From Maea johnstoni (lineage: Eukaryota; Annelida; Polychaeta; Spionida; Magelonidae), in NCBI GenBank assembly GCA_963942565.1, contig OZ012684.1, positions 71,498,699 through 71,562,698 on the forward strand: a stretch of DNA of 64,000 nt, in the 5' to 3' direction. Every line of letters begins with the position of its first letter. Within the stretch, counting starts at the first letter, position 1. A model generated the notes under the pieces. That model saw nothing but the letters and a program-made list of their open reading frames with translations. It ran no database searches and had not been told where the DNA came from. Below, piece by piece: positions 34,025 to 45,600 of the stretch. Position numbers and translations under genes: made by a program.

Positions 34025-35579
34025 ACTGTTTTCCTGTATAGGGCATCAAATAGTTGTTATTTGTTTGTTCATGAATTCCAGACAGTTCACTAATTGAAGG
34101 TCAATTATGACATAGAATTTTTCTAAAAAGTCAGGGGAAAATCGAAGTATGGATCCAGAATGATACTCTCAGGTAATTTCAACCTACTGGGCTTTCCTTA
34201 TAAGCCATGCTGGAGCACTCAAAGATGAGACAAGCATGAGAACCAGTAGTGTGTTCTTTGCATGTACTTGGGATGTACCCCTTCTGTTGTTTTCTCTTCT
34301 CAAAGTTTTTGAGGAAGTGTAAGCAGAATGAAATTTGGAGTCCCTTACAAGTAAACTCTCTATTAAGATTAAGAATATAGGAATATGAATTCAAGTTATA
34401 TCAATTGCAATTACCACAAGACAACACTGCCATTATAGGGTGGAATTCAGGTTCAGGCAAATGAGACTTCACTGCTATGGTCTAAATGTTTATGTCTTCC
34501 ATTCCTTAATCGGGTAACTCATCCACAAGGTGTGGCCTTACTGCTGGAGGTGTGGTTCAAAGGTGTGATAGTTTGTACCAGTTGAATGTCACGTTATCTT
34601 GACTTATCAGGGAAGAGCACTAGAAATCACAGGAGATATGAAGGGGACAAAGGGCACAGATTTTGAAGTACATTAACTGTCTACATCCCGATTATATGGG
34701 AGAACCTTAGTTCCTTACCTTTTACGTAGATTTAATAAACACCTTAATGAGGTTGTGAGCCCTAACTTGCTTCATAGGGCTGTAGTCATAATCATACATG
34801 TATCACTACCATTCAATCTACATAGGTATCATGAGAACATTAAATGTGTGACTGTGTGGCCTTGAGCTTGTGTGTTTTCTTCTTTGATTTTGAAATATTG
34901 TTGAATAAATTCACATTTATACTTATTTGTAAGGAGAATAGCCTCTACAAAAATTATTTTATACATTCTGGGATTTACTAACAGAAGTTTATGGTGACTG
35001 CATTTAATAACAAGATAAATATTACTAATGTCAATTACCCTATGCATGTCTGACATTATTGTATAGAGGCCCTAGTCAATGAAGAATCTAAGAGTTAAAT
35101 GATTCAAGTATATGAAGAATTCATAATGATAAAATGCTTCCAGTGAAAAATAATTGAATTTAGCTTGAAATGTTTGACTAGTTTTTCAAAAACAATATTA
35201 AAGAGATAACTACAAAAGTGTCTTTGTGTCTTACTTTTTGAAATTTTTTGTTAATTGCATATCAATCCATTCAGAACAATATGCACAAAAGGTAAGGTTA
35301 CATGTCCATAATAACATTGTAATTTTAGTGGCCAATTTAGTCAAACTTTTATCTCACCAGGGAAATGGAGGACTGTTCGAGTACACCTGAAATGCCTAGA
35401 GATAGGAGGACCATATGATGCCATCTATTTGTCTTATCTGGTACTACACCACACTTCCAATGTAGCCATCCCAATCTTTGAAATTTGGTATTCTCCCCTC
35501 ATTGGAATTATACCTTCTTATTCTTCATTTTTAGAGTTATGAGGTAGTTTCCAATATTCTTCCAAGATGACAATGAGTA

Positions 35580-36065
35580 CCGTATTACCCTGCATACAAC
35601 ACGCACCCCATAGATAATACGCACCCCCTCCCCAAGTCCCTTTCCCATATGTAAAATACAATTCCCCGCTAATAACACGCAGGCGGAGTTGGGGAGTGTG
35701 GAGTGTCCGGTTATGTATTTGACCCTTGTACCGTAAACCCGCGTTGCCTCTTGAATTAGATGCTTACAGTGTTTATAGTGATCAGAGTCACTGTACAAGT
35801 GAAACCAATTACCAGTACGGGTAGTCTATTTTTAAACATAAGCTGGTACATATAGGGTATCATAATAGCAATCATCATAACATCGTTATGGTGACAGGAC
35901 AATAGGAACCCACTAAAGGTAGATGTTCGCTACGTACACGCACGCCCCGCACCATAGCATCAATGTAAAAAAGTTCTGTTTATGTACCCGTTGATAACAC
36001 GCACCCCCTCCTTGACATAGGTGTTGTGGTGTATAAAAGTGTGTGTTGTATGCGGGGTAATACGG
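35580..36065. mobile_element. TA-flanked MITE, 486 bp
   Basis: Left end CCGTATTACCCTGCATACAA and right end TTGTATGCGGGGTAATACGG are inverted repeats that extend through ACACGCAC / GTGTGT. Flanking TA at 35578-35579 and 36066-36067. ACACGCACCCCCTCC recurs inside. No transposase frame. Confidence 0.8.
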
Positions 36066-36929
36066 TATTGACCAGAAGCAGTCAATTTAGTCAAGAAATC
36101 AAAGAGACCTCTGCCTGGCCACCTGGTGGCCGACTTCACAACTTTATGGCAGATACAGATAGGCTTAGTGCCACATTTCTAACAGACCAAAAACAATAAT
36201 AGAAATGGTAATTTGTTTATCATTAACAACAAAACAGGACAGGTCTATCTATTTAGGTATCCATGGGCCAGTTCCGGCTCACTGGGATTCAATTTATTGC
36301 GATGATATTACTTATACATGTACATATACACCATTAATTCAGGTGATAATAAGCAATTATTCACAGACCCCTTGATACGAATTAATAAACTACAAAATGA
36401 AAAGGCAAACCAGCTCTGAAGATAACAACTGACAATTATTTAATTCATGTACACAGCACTTGTGTCGTACCATTAAATGTAAAGAACAGATACTACAAAG
36501 TAAAATTGAGATTAACAAAAGTCGAGACACAAAAAGTGCAAAATATCATAGGTTCAAATACATAACAAAATATTCAAATAAATATTGTCTATCTATTAAC
36601 AGTAACTCTATTAACAGTAACTCTGAGAAGCCTAAAAAACCAATTGAAAGTGTGCTTATGAAATATATGCACGTACAGTACTGTACTAGCATAAGCTTGG
36701 AACAGTGCAGTTGGTGATGACATTTTGTGATGTTCTAAGCCAATCATTCATCACAGCAATAGGTGACATCTGGAGAACCAACTGCTGCATGTCCACCAAT
36801 AAAATTACCCTGCTCCAGGACTGATTTTCTGTGCTCCAGGGTTTGCACATTTGTACAAACCTGATGACCCTTTTCATAGGGGACATTAAGCATAAAAGTA
36901 TATATAAAATATAGCCAGAGTGCATTTAT

Positions 36930-38758
36930 TCATTGATCTGATTTCTCCTGTTTTGTTTCTGAAGCTATCAGCTCATCACGGACCTCTGTTAGAATATAGC
37001 CCAGCCAGTTTCTTCCTCGCCATGTCCTCTTTGTTTGGGCTTTAGGGTTTTGGGCACCAAGACCGATACCCCAGAGTCTGTCCCTTGGACTGGCTTCCAC
37101 CAATATGGAACCTACAGTTGCTAACAGCTGCCTTTTTAGGTCCTTATTTTGTCCAAACTATAAAAGAGAGATAAAAAAGATAAAATGTCATAAAGAAGAA
37201 AATAATTAAACCATTCATGCCTATGATATAGCTTGGATTAAGAAAAGAATGGATATGTAACGAGAGACCAATTACTATATGCCCTATAGTTACATGCTAG
37301 CCTCATGCCAGGACTAGCAGATAAGGCAGCAGCACGAGGTCACGTGGGAACAAGGACCAATCAGGGCTCCCGCATCGATTACATTGCAGAGAAACCTTAT
37401 CTCCACCACCTGCTGGGGGTGCCCAGAGCACCTATTAGCGACTATTAATTGACACTGGTTGAGGCTAGCATGTTCAGGTTGACCGGCTGGTATCCATTCC
37501 ATGTGTTGGTCTTCTAAGGATATAGGTAAATTTAATAGGCACTTTTCTAACTAGAGAATTCCTTGGAGATTATAAGAAGAAATGTCAATCAAAACACAAC
37601 CAACAACTCCCCTACCAGTAGTTAGGCAACTTTTACTTGATAGTTAGTTTTCCAAATTATTCTCATACCCTATATGCCTTATCAGGAGTGAGGACTTATA
37701 CATATTGGATCCTAGTCAGGAGGGAGGTAAATGAAAACAAAACAGACATCTAGTTTTTTTCTGAATACTTGCATTACCTAGTCCAAAAATAAGAGAGTAA
37801 AAGTTTTCTCAGTCTGCAAAATAAACATGGCTTTCTACACTTGTTTGCCTAGGATGGCATATCTTAAGAATAACTGAAGCTCAAAAAAGAAACATATTTA
37901 TGTCAGTCTGTTATCTGGCCAAGTCAATAGTACCTCTTAAAAATAAAATGGTTATCACATGTTTTCATATAATCAGGCAGTATTGTCTGTGTCAGTTGTC
38001 CCTTAAGAGTACCAAAAAGCCTAGACCATTTTTGTAAGCTTATACAAATGGAAGTAATCTTTTGGATGTGTTTGAGAACTGGTAATCATAAAGCAATCTA
38101 CAACTTTTGATTCAGAAATCTTGATTATTTCAACAGTATCATAGCAAATAGATGACACTTATCAGAGACATGTACTAGCATTGAGTTAATCATTGAAATA
38201 TTAAAAATATATAAATGTAAAATATGCACTGTCAATGCATGCTTATATAAAATGAATTCGAAGTAACTCCCCAAAATGGGCAAGCTATGCTTAAATTGGT
38301 AAATGCATTTAAAGGAGTGAAAATTGAAAGGTTTTGGGAAAATTTTAAGTTTAAAAGAGAATTACCTTATTCATATTCCTCCGATTATAATACTGGTGTG
38401 AAGCATTGAGGTACATCTGCCAGCATGCTATGAAATCAGGATTTTTTGCCAGAAAGAATACTTGTGTTTGTAAGTGGCCTTTATTCTACTTCATCTTACC
38501 TTTGCTTGATTACCTTTCTTGACTACTTGTTGACATTTGGCTTTCCATTCTCCATCATCAAAATTGCGAACTTTTCTCCCAAATCCCTTCATTTTCTTAG
38601 GATCACTGCTCTTCATTATATTTTCAGCCATTTCAGGATCATCAAAAGTCACTGAAATGATAAAGAATAATTCAATATACACTGTATTACAATAAGTGTG
38701 TCATTACATACATGCATATTCAATGATTGCTTCTAGTCCAGAGAGAGAGAGAGAGAGA

Positions 38759-38850
<92 letters not shown>

Positions 38851-39587
38851 TACTTAAGTGAAACCCAAATGATAGCCAAGTCTGACAAAATTCAGACAAA
38901 GAAAATTTATAATTATAAATATTCTTTTCGTGGAATATGGGCCCAAATCAATATGGTGATCCAGCACAATTATACATCAATACTTGAGAAAAAATACCTA
39001 AATTAATTGCTATGTCCATCCCAAAAAAGGGGATGAACCAATGAAATATCGCTATTACTACGCATAAACTCCATAAACCTGTAAAATGATGCCATCTACT
39101 ACTTGACCTAATGTCTTTATTAGTGCTAAAAAGGCTGATGACAATATTTCAACTGATCATCACACAGCGCCTGGCCCACAAAAAAACAGGGCTTCAATAT
39201 CTGGACACCCCTGTTACAGAGAAGTACATTATGCACTCAGCTGGTACTGAGAGACACTGATACTTACATGAGAATTTCATGTCTGTGGTACTTACCTGCT
39301 TTTTGATGCATCATGTACTGTTCTGCACAGTTATATGTGATTCCATCAACAGTGAACTTAGCAGGATGAAACTGACTGAACGGAGATGATGTGGTATAGA
39401 AAAACGTATACTTTTCCCTTTTTCCCATTTCACTTTCACTCTCGACTTGACTTGAGCCAGCACTGGCTGCATGGTCTTCTTTTGGAGTTTTCCTTCCTCT
39501 TTTCATTCTGCCTTTATTTCCTGATTCCTGTTCCACTGTACGTTTGCTGTTGTGTTGCATACTGGTAATACTCGCAACATCTACCAT
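36930..39587 (-). CDS. NADAR (DUF1768/YbiA-like) domain protein
   Basis: Small protein of the NADAR superfamily, whose members act on ADP-ribose/N-glycosidic bonds; the role in animals is not settled. Exons (minus): 39587-39296, 38651-38500, 37157-36930; phases agree, 223 residues. The start has A at -3 and G at +4. Residues 1-60 are low complexity with a basic GRMKRGRK patch that could be a nuclear signal. The domain follows: YTFFY, SPFSQFHPAKF, TYNCAEQYMMHQKA, DPKKMKGFGR, WKAKC, FGQNKDLKRQLL, EASPRDRLWGIGL, NWLGYILTEVR. These match the family order, and length is close to single-domain members. The gene diverges from the oxidase genes and converges on HSDL2. A minus-strand AATAAA (36930-36925) overlaps the last base of the stop codon. 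Confidence 0.88.
37158..38499. other. NADAR gene intron
   Basis: No exon is needed here: the exons on either side join in phase directly into the conserved K-F-x-Q-N stretch. No recognised repeat. Confidence 0.6.
38741..38845. repeat. (GA)n microsatellite
   Basis: About 105 bp of GA repeats with one AAGG interruption, in the NADAR gene intron 38652-39295. Confidence 0.95.
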
Positions 39588-40083
39588 CTTTTAATATACT
39601 TCTATGGTGATTTCACAACTTATAGAAATCCGGCATGACTACCTCAGTACCTGTGACATACAGAGGGATACCATACAGAGCTGATGTTGCACAATCTGAC
39701 AATGTTTATAGCATGCCTTGACGTCTGTTTTGGACTGGTGGCGACCCCTATATCACCGAACGATACATAGTACCTCGCTTACCACCAGTCTACTCCAAGC
39801 GTAGACTTTAACCAGTCTGATCACACCCTCCATACGAAGTATATGTATTACTAACATCTTGCATTGCGTATGGTCATATTCAGATATTGACGTAGGGGCT
39901 GCCACCAGTCTAGTTCAAGTCCATAGACTAGTGGAGGGCTCACGTTCAGTGGTAGGACGGCAGCCAAGTCTTGATTATAGTTTCAGCAGGGAGTTTCTAA
40001 TTATTGTGAAGTATTTATATATCTGATTTAAGATCGAATGGTTAATTTTTGAAAATGGAGTCATTCTAAGTTTTTTTTATGTT

Positions 40084-40300
40084 TAACCCTTATGCTAATT
40101 TGGCATTTGGCCAATACAAAATGACGCAAAAAACTTTTTTAAAAACGACTGAAACCCTGGCTCATATGCATGCTACTCATCTGAGAGTACTCAGCGAGAG
40201 CTATCCAATGAATACCAACATGGCAGGGTTTAGATGGTTTTCAAAAACCCTCTGCGTCCTTGTGCTTTGGAGGGAAATAGTATCAGCATTGGAAGGGTTA
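40084..40300 (-). mobile_element. TAACCCTT-family MITE, copy 2 (reverse)
   Basis: Reverse orientation: starts TAACCCTTATGCTAATTTGG and ends AGCATTGGAAGGGTTA. Interior GAGTACTCAGCGAGAGCT and TACCAACATGGCAGGGTTTA match the other copies as reverse complement. Confidence 0.8.
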
Positions 40301-40649
40301 AAGCCTACTTACAACCCTTTATTCAAGAGTAGATCAACTATGTCTATCTTGTACGATGGACCCAGAAGGACTCAATTGTAGAAAGGAAATTTTGTATTGA
40401 GTATGTAATATTTTGATGGAAAACGCGAAGTTGTGCGGAGACAAGGCAACCGCGACCGCATGTCAATGGCTGTTATAGTTCTATATCACTGTACTTTGAG
40501 AACTGGTACAATTCAGCTGTTGTTGTAGTTAAATATGATCCTGTGTTTTGTACCCATGTTATGTTGTGTGCAGCATCAGCAAAGATGAGGCTAGCGGCCT
40601 CGGCCGCAAATCAATCAAAGAATTGGCGCACGCACGTCTAGTGTGAAAG

Positions 40650-40885
40650 ATCAAATAAAAAACTTTATTTTCACCACCGTATTTTGGGAGGAGAAAATAA
40701 AAAACTTTATTTTCACTCCCGCTTTTTCGGGGAGAGAAAATAAAAAACTTTTTATTTTCACCACCGTTTTTTTGGGGAGTGAAAATTAAAAAAAAACTTC
40801 TTATTTTTTTCCATCGTTTGTCGGGGGGGGGGGGGGAGAAAAAAACAAAACATTTTCACTCCCGTTTTTGGGGGGGAGTCCATCA
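40650..40885. repeat. repeat array with G-rich spacers
   Basis: Four or five units of roughly 55 bp, AAAATAAAAAACTTTATTTT then CACC.CCGT.TTT and a G run (one of 13-14 Gs near 40824). Unit cores are self-complementary. Confidence 0.7.
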
Positions 40886-41396
40886 ATCTCGGCGTGATGG
40901 ACATGAACAGTGCTGCCACCTGACTTTACATGCAGGTCTAGAGTGAACTTTATAAATGCAGGTGTACTTTGGACCTGCTCTTGTCGTTGCGACTTAGTGC
41001 GAGTTACTGCGTTGTATAATGCCCCATTTCCAAACAGGCACGCATGCTATTTATCATTTATAAAGTTACACGCCCTTTAACCTCATCTCCTTTTTTGAGT
41101 ACAGAGCCACATGTCCTTAGCCATACGATCAGGGCGTTTCATCTCTAACAGGATAAGACTGACTCACCTTCAGGTAAAACTGGAATGAAGGTAACGACGA
41201 TATGTACATGTGATGGCAGGGGATTATTGACAGTATACACTCTTATCCGTATGACACCCGATATGACACTCAAGCAGACGTGGATAGTTTGACTAGAGTC
41301 ATGGCTAACGTATGTTGCATGAATTGTGTCTCAAGATGATAATGCATTTCAGGAGACTGCAAATGGCGGATAGGGTGTAATTTCCCTGAAAGCCTT

Positions 41397-41535
41397 TGGT
41401 CTAAGCGTTGCCACTGACTGCTCGATGTCTTCTCAGGACATTTGACCAATCAGTTTAGTGGCTTGTGGTTAGGCGGTGTTTTCGTCGGGTACTCCGGATT
41501 CTTCCATCGCTTACAACTACCGGTAGCTAGTCGCT
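41397..41535 (+). repeat. SINE family 1 copy
   Basis: TTGGTCTAAGCGTTGCCACT, then the GGTGTTTTCGTCGGGTACTC and CGCTTACAACTA body shared with 13068-13250 (reverse) and 44138-44275. Confidence 0.65.
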
Positions 41536-41810
41536 ACTTAGCCTGGACATGAGAGAAAATAACAAGATAGGAAATTCCATATTCGTAATTCCTACAGGGG
41601 TACCACACTGTAATAGATTTGCTGATTATATATAATTCCCGTCCTGTTTGTCCTCTTGTATGACATGTGTATAGGTAATGTTTTATATTTATCAACCTAT
41701 TCATGCTGATATCAACATAAATTACACACACAACATACGTTCTGCGTTGAGAGGACACATACTCTACAATTTAGGTCCTACCCAGCGTCCTTTTTGTGCA
41801 TAAGGTAACG

Positions 41811-42037
41811 CATGGCATGCCGAAATGATATTAATTCAAGTTCACAAAATATTCTTCAACTTCGTTAAATATATCGTGCAACTTTCAAAATATGGTGCAA
41901 CTTTAAGAAATATACCATGCAACTCGGAAAGGATGTATATTTTTGGGAACGTATAATAACCTCAGAAAAGTTGAATGATATTTTGAAAGTTGCATGGTAT
42001 TTTTTCAGTTGAATTGATATCATTTCGGCATGTCATA
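41811..42037. mobile_element. inverted-repeat element with 6-bp flanking repeat
   Basis: Ends GCATGCCGAAATGATATTAA and ATATCATTTCGGCATGTC are inverted repeats. GTAACG flanks both sides (41805-41810 and 42038-42043), a likely target duplication. Confidence 0.7.
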
Positions 42038-42056
42038 GTAACGAATACATTAATAT

Positions 42057-42183
42057 AGACCCGGTTTGTGTCTCTATCCAGGCCAGCTGTTCTTTGTTTA
42101 CTGACGTCTATTGGACTTCTGAAGGCCAAAAGACGACAGCAAACAAGGAACAGCTGGCCTGGATAGGGACACAACCCGGGTCT
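42057..42183. repeat. 47-bp inverted repeat upstream of oxidase 1
   Basis: Arms 42057-42103 and 42137-42183 (AGACCCGG.TTGTGTC against GACACAACCCGGGTCT; CCAGGCCAGCTGTTC against GAACAGCTGGCCTGG) with a 33-nt loop. About 425 bp before the oxidase 1 start codon. Confidence 0.85.
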
Positions 42184-42607
42184 AACACTAATACAACCGG
42201 CCCGGGCTCCCTGTCGATCGAAAACAGTTCTTCACTGGGTTGCCTGAATCCTATTAGCCTCTATCCTAAGAGATTGTACTTTTTAAAATTTAACTCCCTA
42301 TATTCAGGTGAACAGATAACTTGCCGTGCATTTGTCCATCACTACGGTAATACTTGAGTATGCAACTCTGCAATAGAGTTTTTCAACTCTACATGTCTGC
42401 ATTGATACAGAACTAACTGATGACCTTGATGTAACGCATGATAAAGATACACTTCATACAAAAATTGGACTTAAAGTTTTTCAACAATTTGTGTTTGTTG
42501 TAGTCCGAAATTTTAGTATGCTGTAAATTTTATTATGTGTTACATTATAAATCTGCAGTTAGTTCTGTAGAAATGGCCGTACACTGATATCATTCTTCTT
42601 AGAACAG

Positions 42608-45600
42608 ATGTCTTCGAGGTTGAGTTCGAGAGTTGCTGTTGTTGGGGCCGGGATAATTGGTCTCTCCACTGCAGTTCACATCCTAGAATCTCAGCCTGGC
42701 GTGACCGTTACTCTTATAGCTGACAAGTTCTCACCCCAAACGACTGGAGATGGCGCTGCAGGCATTTGGGAACCCCATGTTACGGGAGATACAGACGAGA
42801 AATTAATTAGGTATGATTGCTTTAGCTATTTATTCCCCCATATCCTGTGTATAATTTACCCTATATTACCCAATATTGCCCTAAACACATTGTAAATTAT
42901 GCAAGCAATTAAAATATTTTGCCTCATACACCTATTTTAATTGTGTTGACAATCCGTTTATGATATGCATTTTAGAGAAAGATCAATGGCCTAAATGTTC
43001 ATTGCTGTATGGTACCAGTTATCTTCAGTTATCATATTTTTTGAATAGCATGTATCATATCTCTTTCGCAAAAGCGTTGCCTTAAATTTTAACTCTGACG
43101 ACTAAAGTGTTGGGGTTGTGTTATTGAGACTAAAACAGGAGTGCCTCCTTAAAGCAATAGGTTTACACTGAATTGACTTATCTCAGTAAGTTGACACATA
43201 AGATCACACGTTTCATGTGAATCATCATTGAAATTTTAATTTCGCAGCTAATTTTGCCCATTCATGTTCAAGCCGTCAGTTTTAGAATATGGGGATTTTT
43301 TGTCGAATGGAATTTTACTCATAGCCTCTCTGTTCTAGGAAATGGGGACAGACCACACTAGACCGCATCAGAGAACTTGCCGATTCTGAAGATGCTGTAG
43401 ACACAGGAGCATTCCTTTTATCAGGTTATTCTGTCTTCAAAGAGCCTGAAACTCAGGTACGTCATCATCATGATCATTATCGAATACAAGCTAAAACGAA
43501 TTTCAAGTTTGTGTGCCTTTTCCCTCAACGTTTCAACGGCATAGTTAATGCATGCAGTAGCTAGCCTCAGATCTAAAGGCCACGCTGCTGCCACAGGGGC
43601 GGGGTGCTTGGCCATGGTTAGTTATCGAAACGTTACTGTCTCAGGTGCTGTGAATTATCCCTTACATAGATGCTCTCTGTAGAATGTTTCATGTGTTGCT
43701 TTTGACTGATCCACGATCTCATTCTTTGATTGAAGTACAAGTATCACTGACGGACATACTCTCTACTTCGTTTGAATGCTACAAAAACGTACCCTCACCT
43801 TTATCGAAGTGGGTAAAACAAACCAATGTACATCATTGCTAGAACCCATATGCATATCCACAATTCACCAACAGTCCGTAACAGTCCGTAACATTGCCAA
43901 CAATTGGAAATATCGTACCTAGACACAACATTATCCTCGAATGTATCTAAATGCAAATTTGAATGAGTCAGTCTTTTTCTACTGGTGTAAGAGAAATAAG
44001 TTGTGAAGTGCCTAATGTGCCAGATAAATTGAAAAAGTCCACTCACGTAATTTATATCAATAAGCTTACCAAAACCTGAGGTCATCGGATTTGGATATGG
44101 AATTTTGACTATCATCATTTTGTCTGCCCTATTGTTGCTAATTCGTAACTAGCTAGTTGTAAGCGGTGGATGAAATCGGAGTACCCGGCGAAAACCACCC
44201 CAGAACCCCAAGTCACTGGCAACCTTTTCACATGCCCCGGCCAGGATTCGAACCCGGGCATGAGGTCATTGTTCAGAATACGCTGAATCCATAGGTCAAG
44301 TTTTTTCAGGATCCCTTCTGGGCAGATATGGTATGCGGTTTTCGGCATCTTCGTGAATCTGAAATGAAGGGATCGTTTTCCGGATACAAAGTTGGATGGG
44401 CCTACACCACTGGCAAGCTGGAATGTTCACGATATCTACCGTGGATGCTGAAGCGGTACCCAAAATATAAAGACACGCTTATTTCATGACCTGAGCTTTT
44501 TCGTATGAAAAATTAACGCATATCCCAAACCCTTTACTATATACCCGGTATAACGCACACTCCAAACCATTTACTATTTACTTAAGGGCACGTCTAGTTG
44601 ATTATCTGTTTCCCATGTCCAAGGTACTGAAAATTAGGGTCGGTCGGTCGGGTAAAAAAAAAAGGAAAAAAAAGGCAGAAGTACCTATAATAGGGTATCA
44701 AATTTCTTTATTTGTGACAGAAATGCTGCCAATGCCATGGCAAGAAGTACAAATATGTGTACATGATGTTCATGAGACACATTTCCCTCTCTATTATTCT
44801 TCAGCTTGTTCATACAGAAAATTGTGCAGATTTGAAAAATGTTGAATTCGCAGGCTCCATTATAAATAAATTATTCTGACTTTTTTTTATTTATTTCATT
44901 CAAAATGCAGTTCTCAGAAGAAAAAAAGCTCCTCTGGACAGGGTCGGTCGGAAAGTAAAAAAATTTTTTTTTTTTCTTTTAGGGTCGGGCCCAAAAATAG
45001 GGTCGGTCGGGACATGGGAAACAGATAATCAACTAGACGCGCCCTAAAGGTTAATGTAGCATTTATAGCAGACATATCGATCTTTAAAAATAACTTTTAA
45101 CTTCAGCAATTGTACCCTTTTAGGAGAGGTGCATTAAGGGTAGCATTGAAGAATAAGTATTAAGCACTCCTTATATTTAACATAATGACAACAATGATAG
45201 CCAAACGTTGCTGCTTATTGTTTCTCTAACCTTAAGGATGGTTTGCTACTTTTGCCTTACACAATTCATCACTTTCAAGTCATCAAAAATATTTGATTTC
45301 AATGAAAATATCCTGTTAAAATATGCTAATGCAATATCATAGGATATGCTCTTTTTTCTTTGTTCTATGAAACAGGTTAATACTATGTGTCTATACTACA
45401 GACACTGTTACAATTACCATGTCAAGTGGAACGTATTGCAATTTAGCTGTTTTAACACAGTAACGTATTAGTTGTCTTTTCAAAACTTTAATATTAACGA
45501 AAAAAAAATGATATTCAGAGTGTTTGGAAACGCCTGAGATAACGAATGACAACGGTCAATTTGACTTTGTAGATTCTGTGGCGGAGGAGGAAAGGTAGTC

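Larger units (their letters stand above)
34001..36929. other. HSDL2 / NADAR intergenic region
   Basis: Convergent spacer. Apart from the polyadenylation signal and the inverted-repeat element at 35580-36065 I see no gene; short open frames are unrecognisable. Confidence 0.6.
39588..42607. other. NADAR / oxidase 1 divergent intergenic region
   Basis: Contains a reverse TAACCCTT-family element (40084-40300), a hairpin-forming repeat array (40650-40885), a SINE (41397-41535), an inverted-repeat element (41811-42037) and a hairpin (42057-42183). No gene recognised. Confidence 0.6.

Noticed and set aside
38360-38460. Minus-strand open stretch that could be an extra NADAR exon
   Set aside because: The exons on both sides join directly in phase to give the conserved K-F-G-Q-N order; adding this stretch would interrupt the domain.
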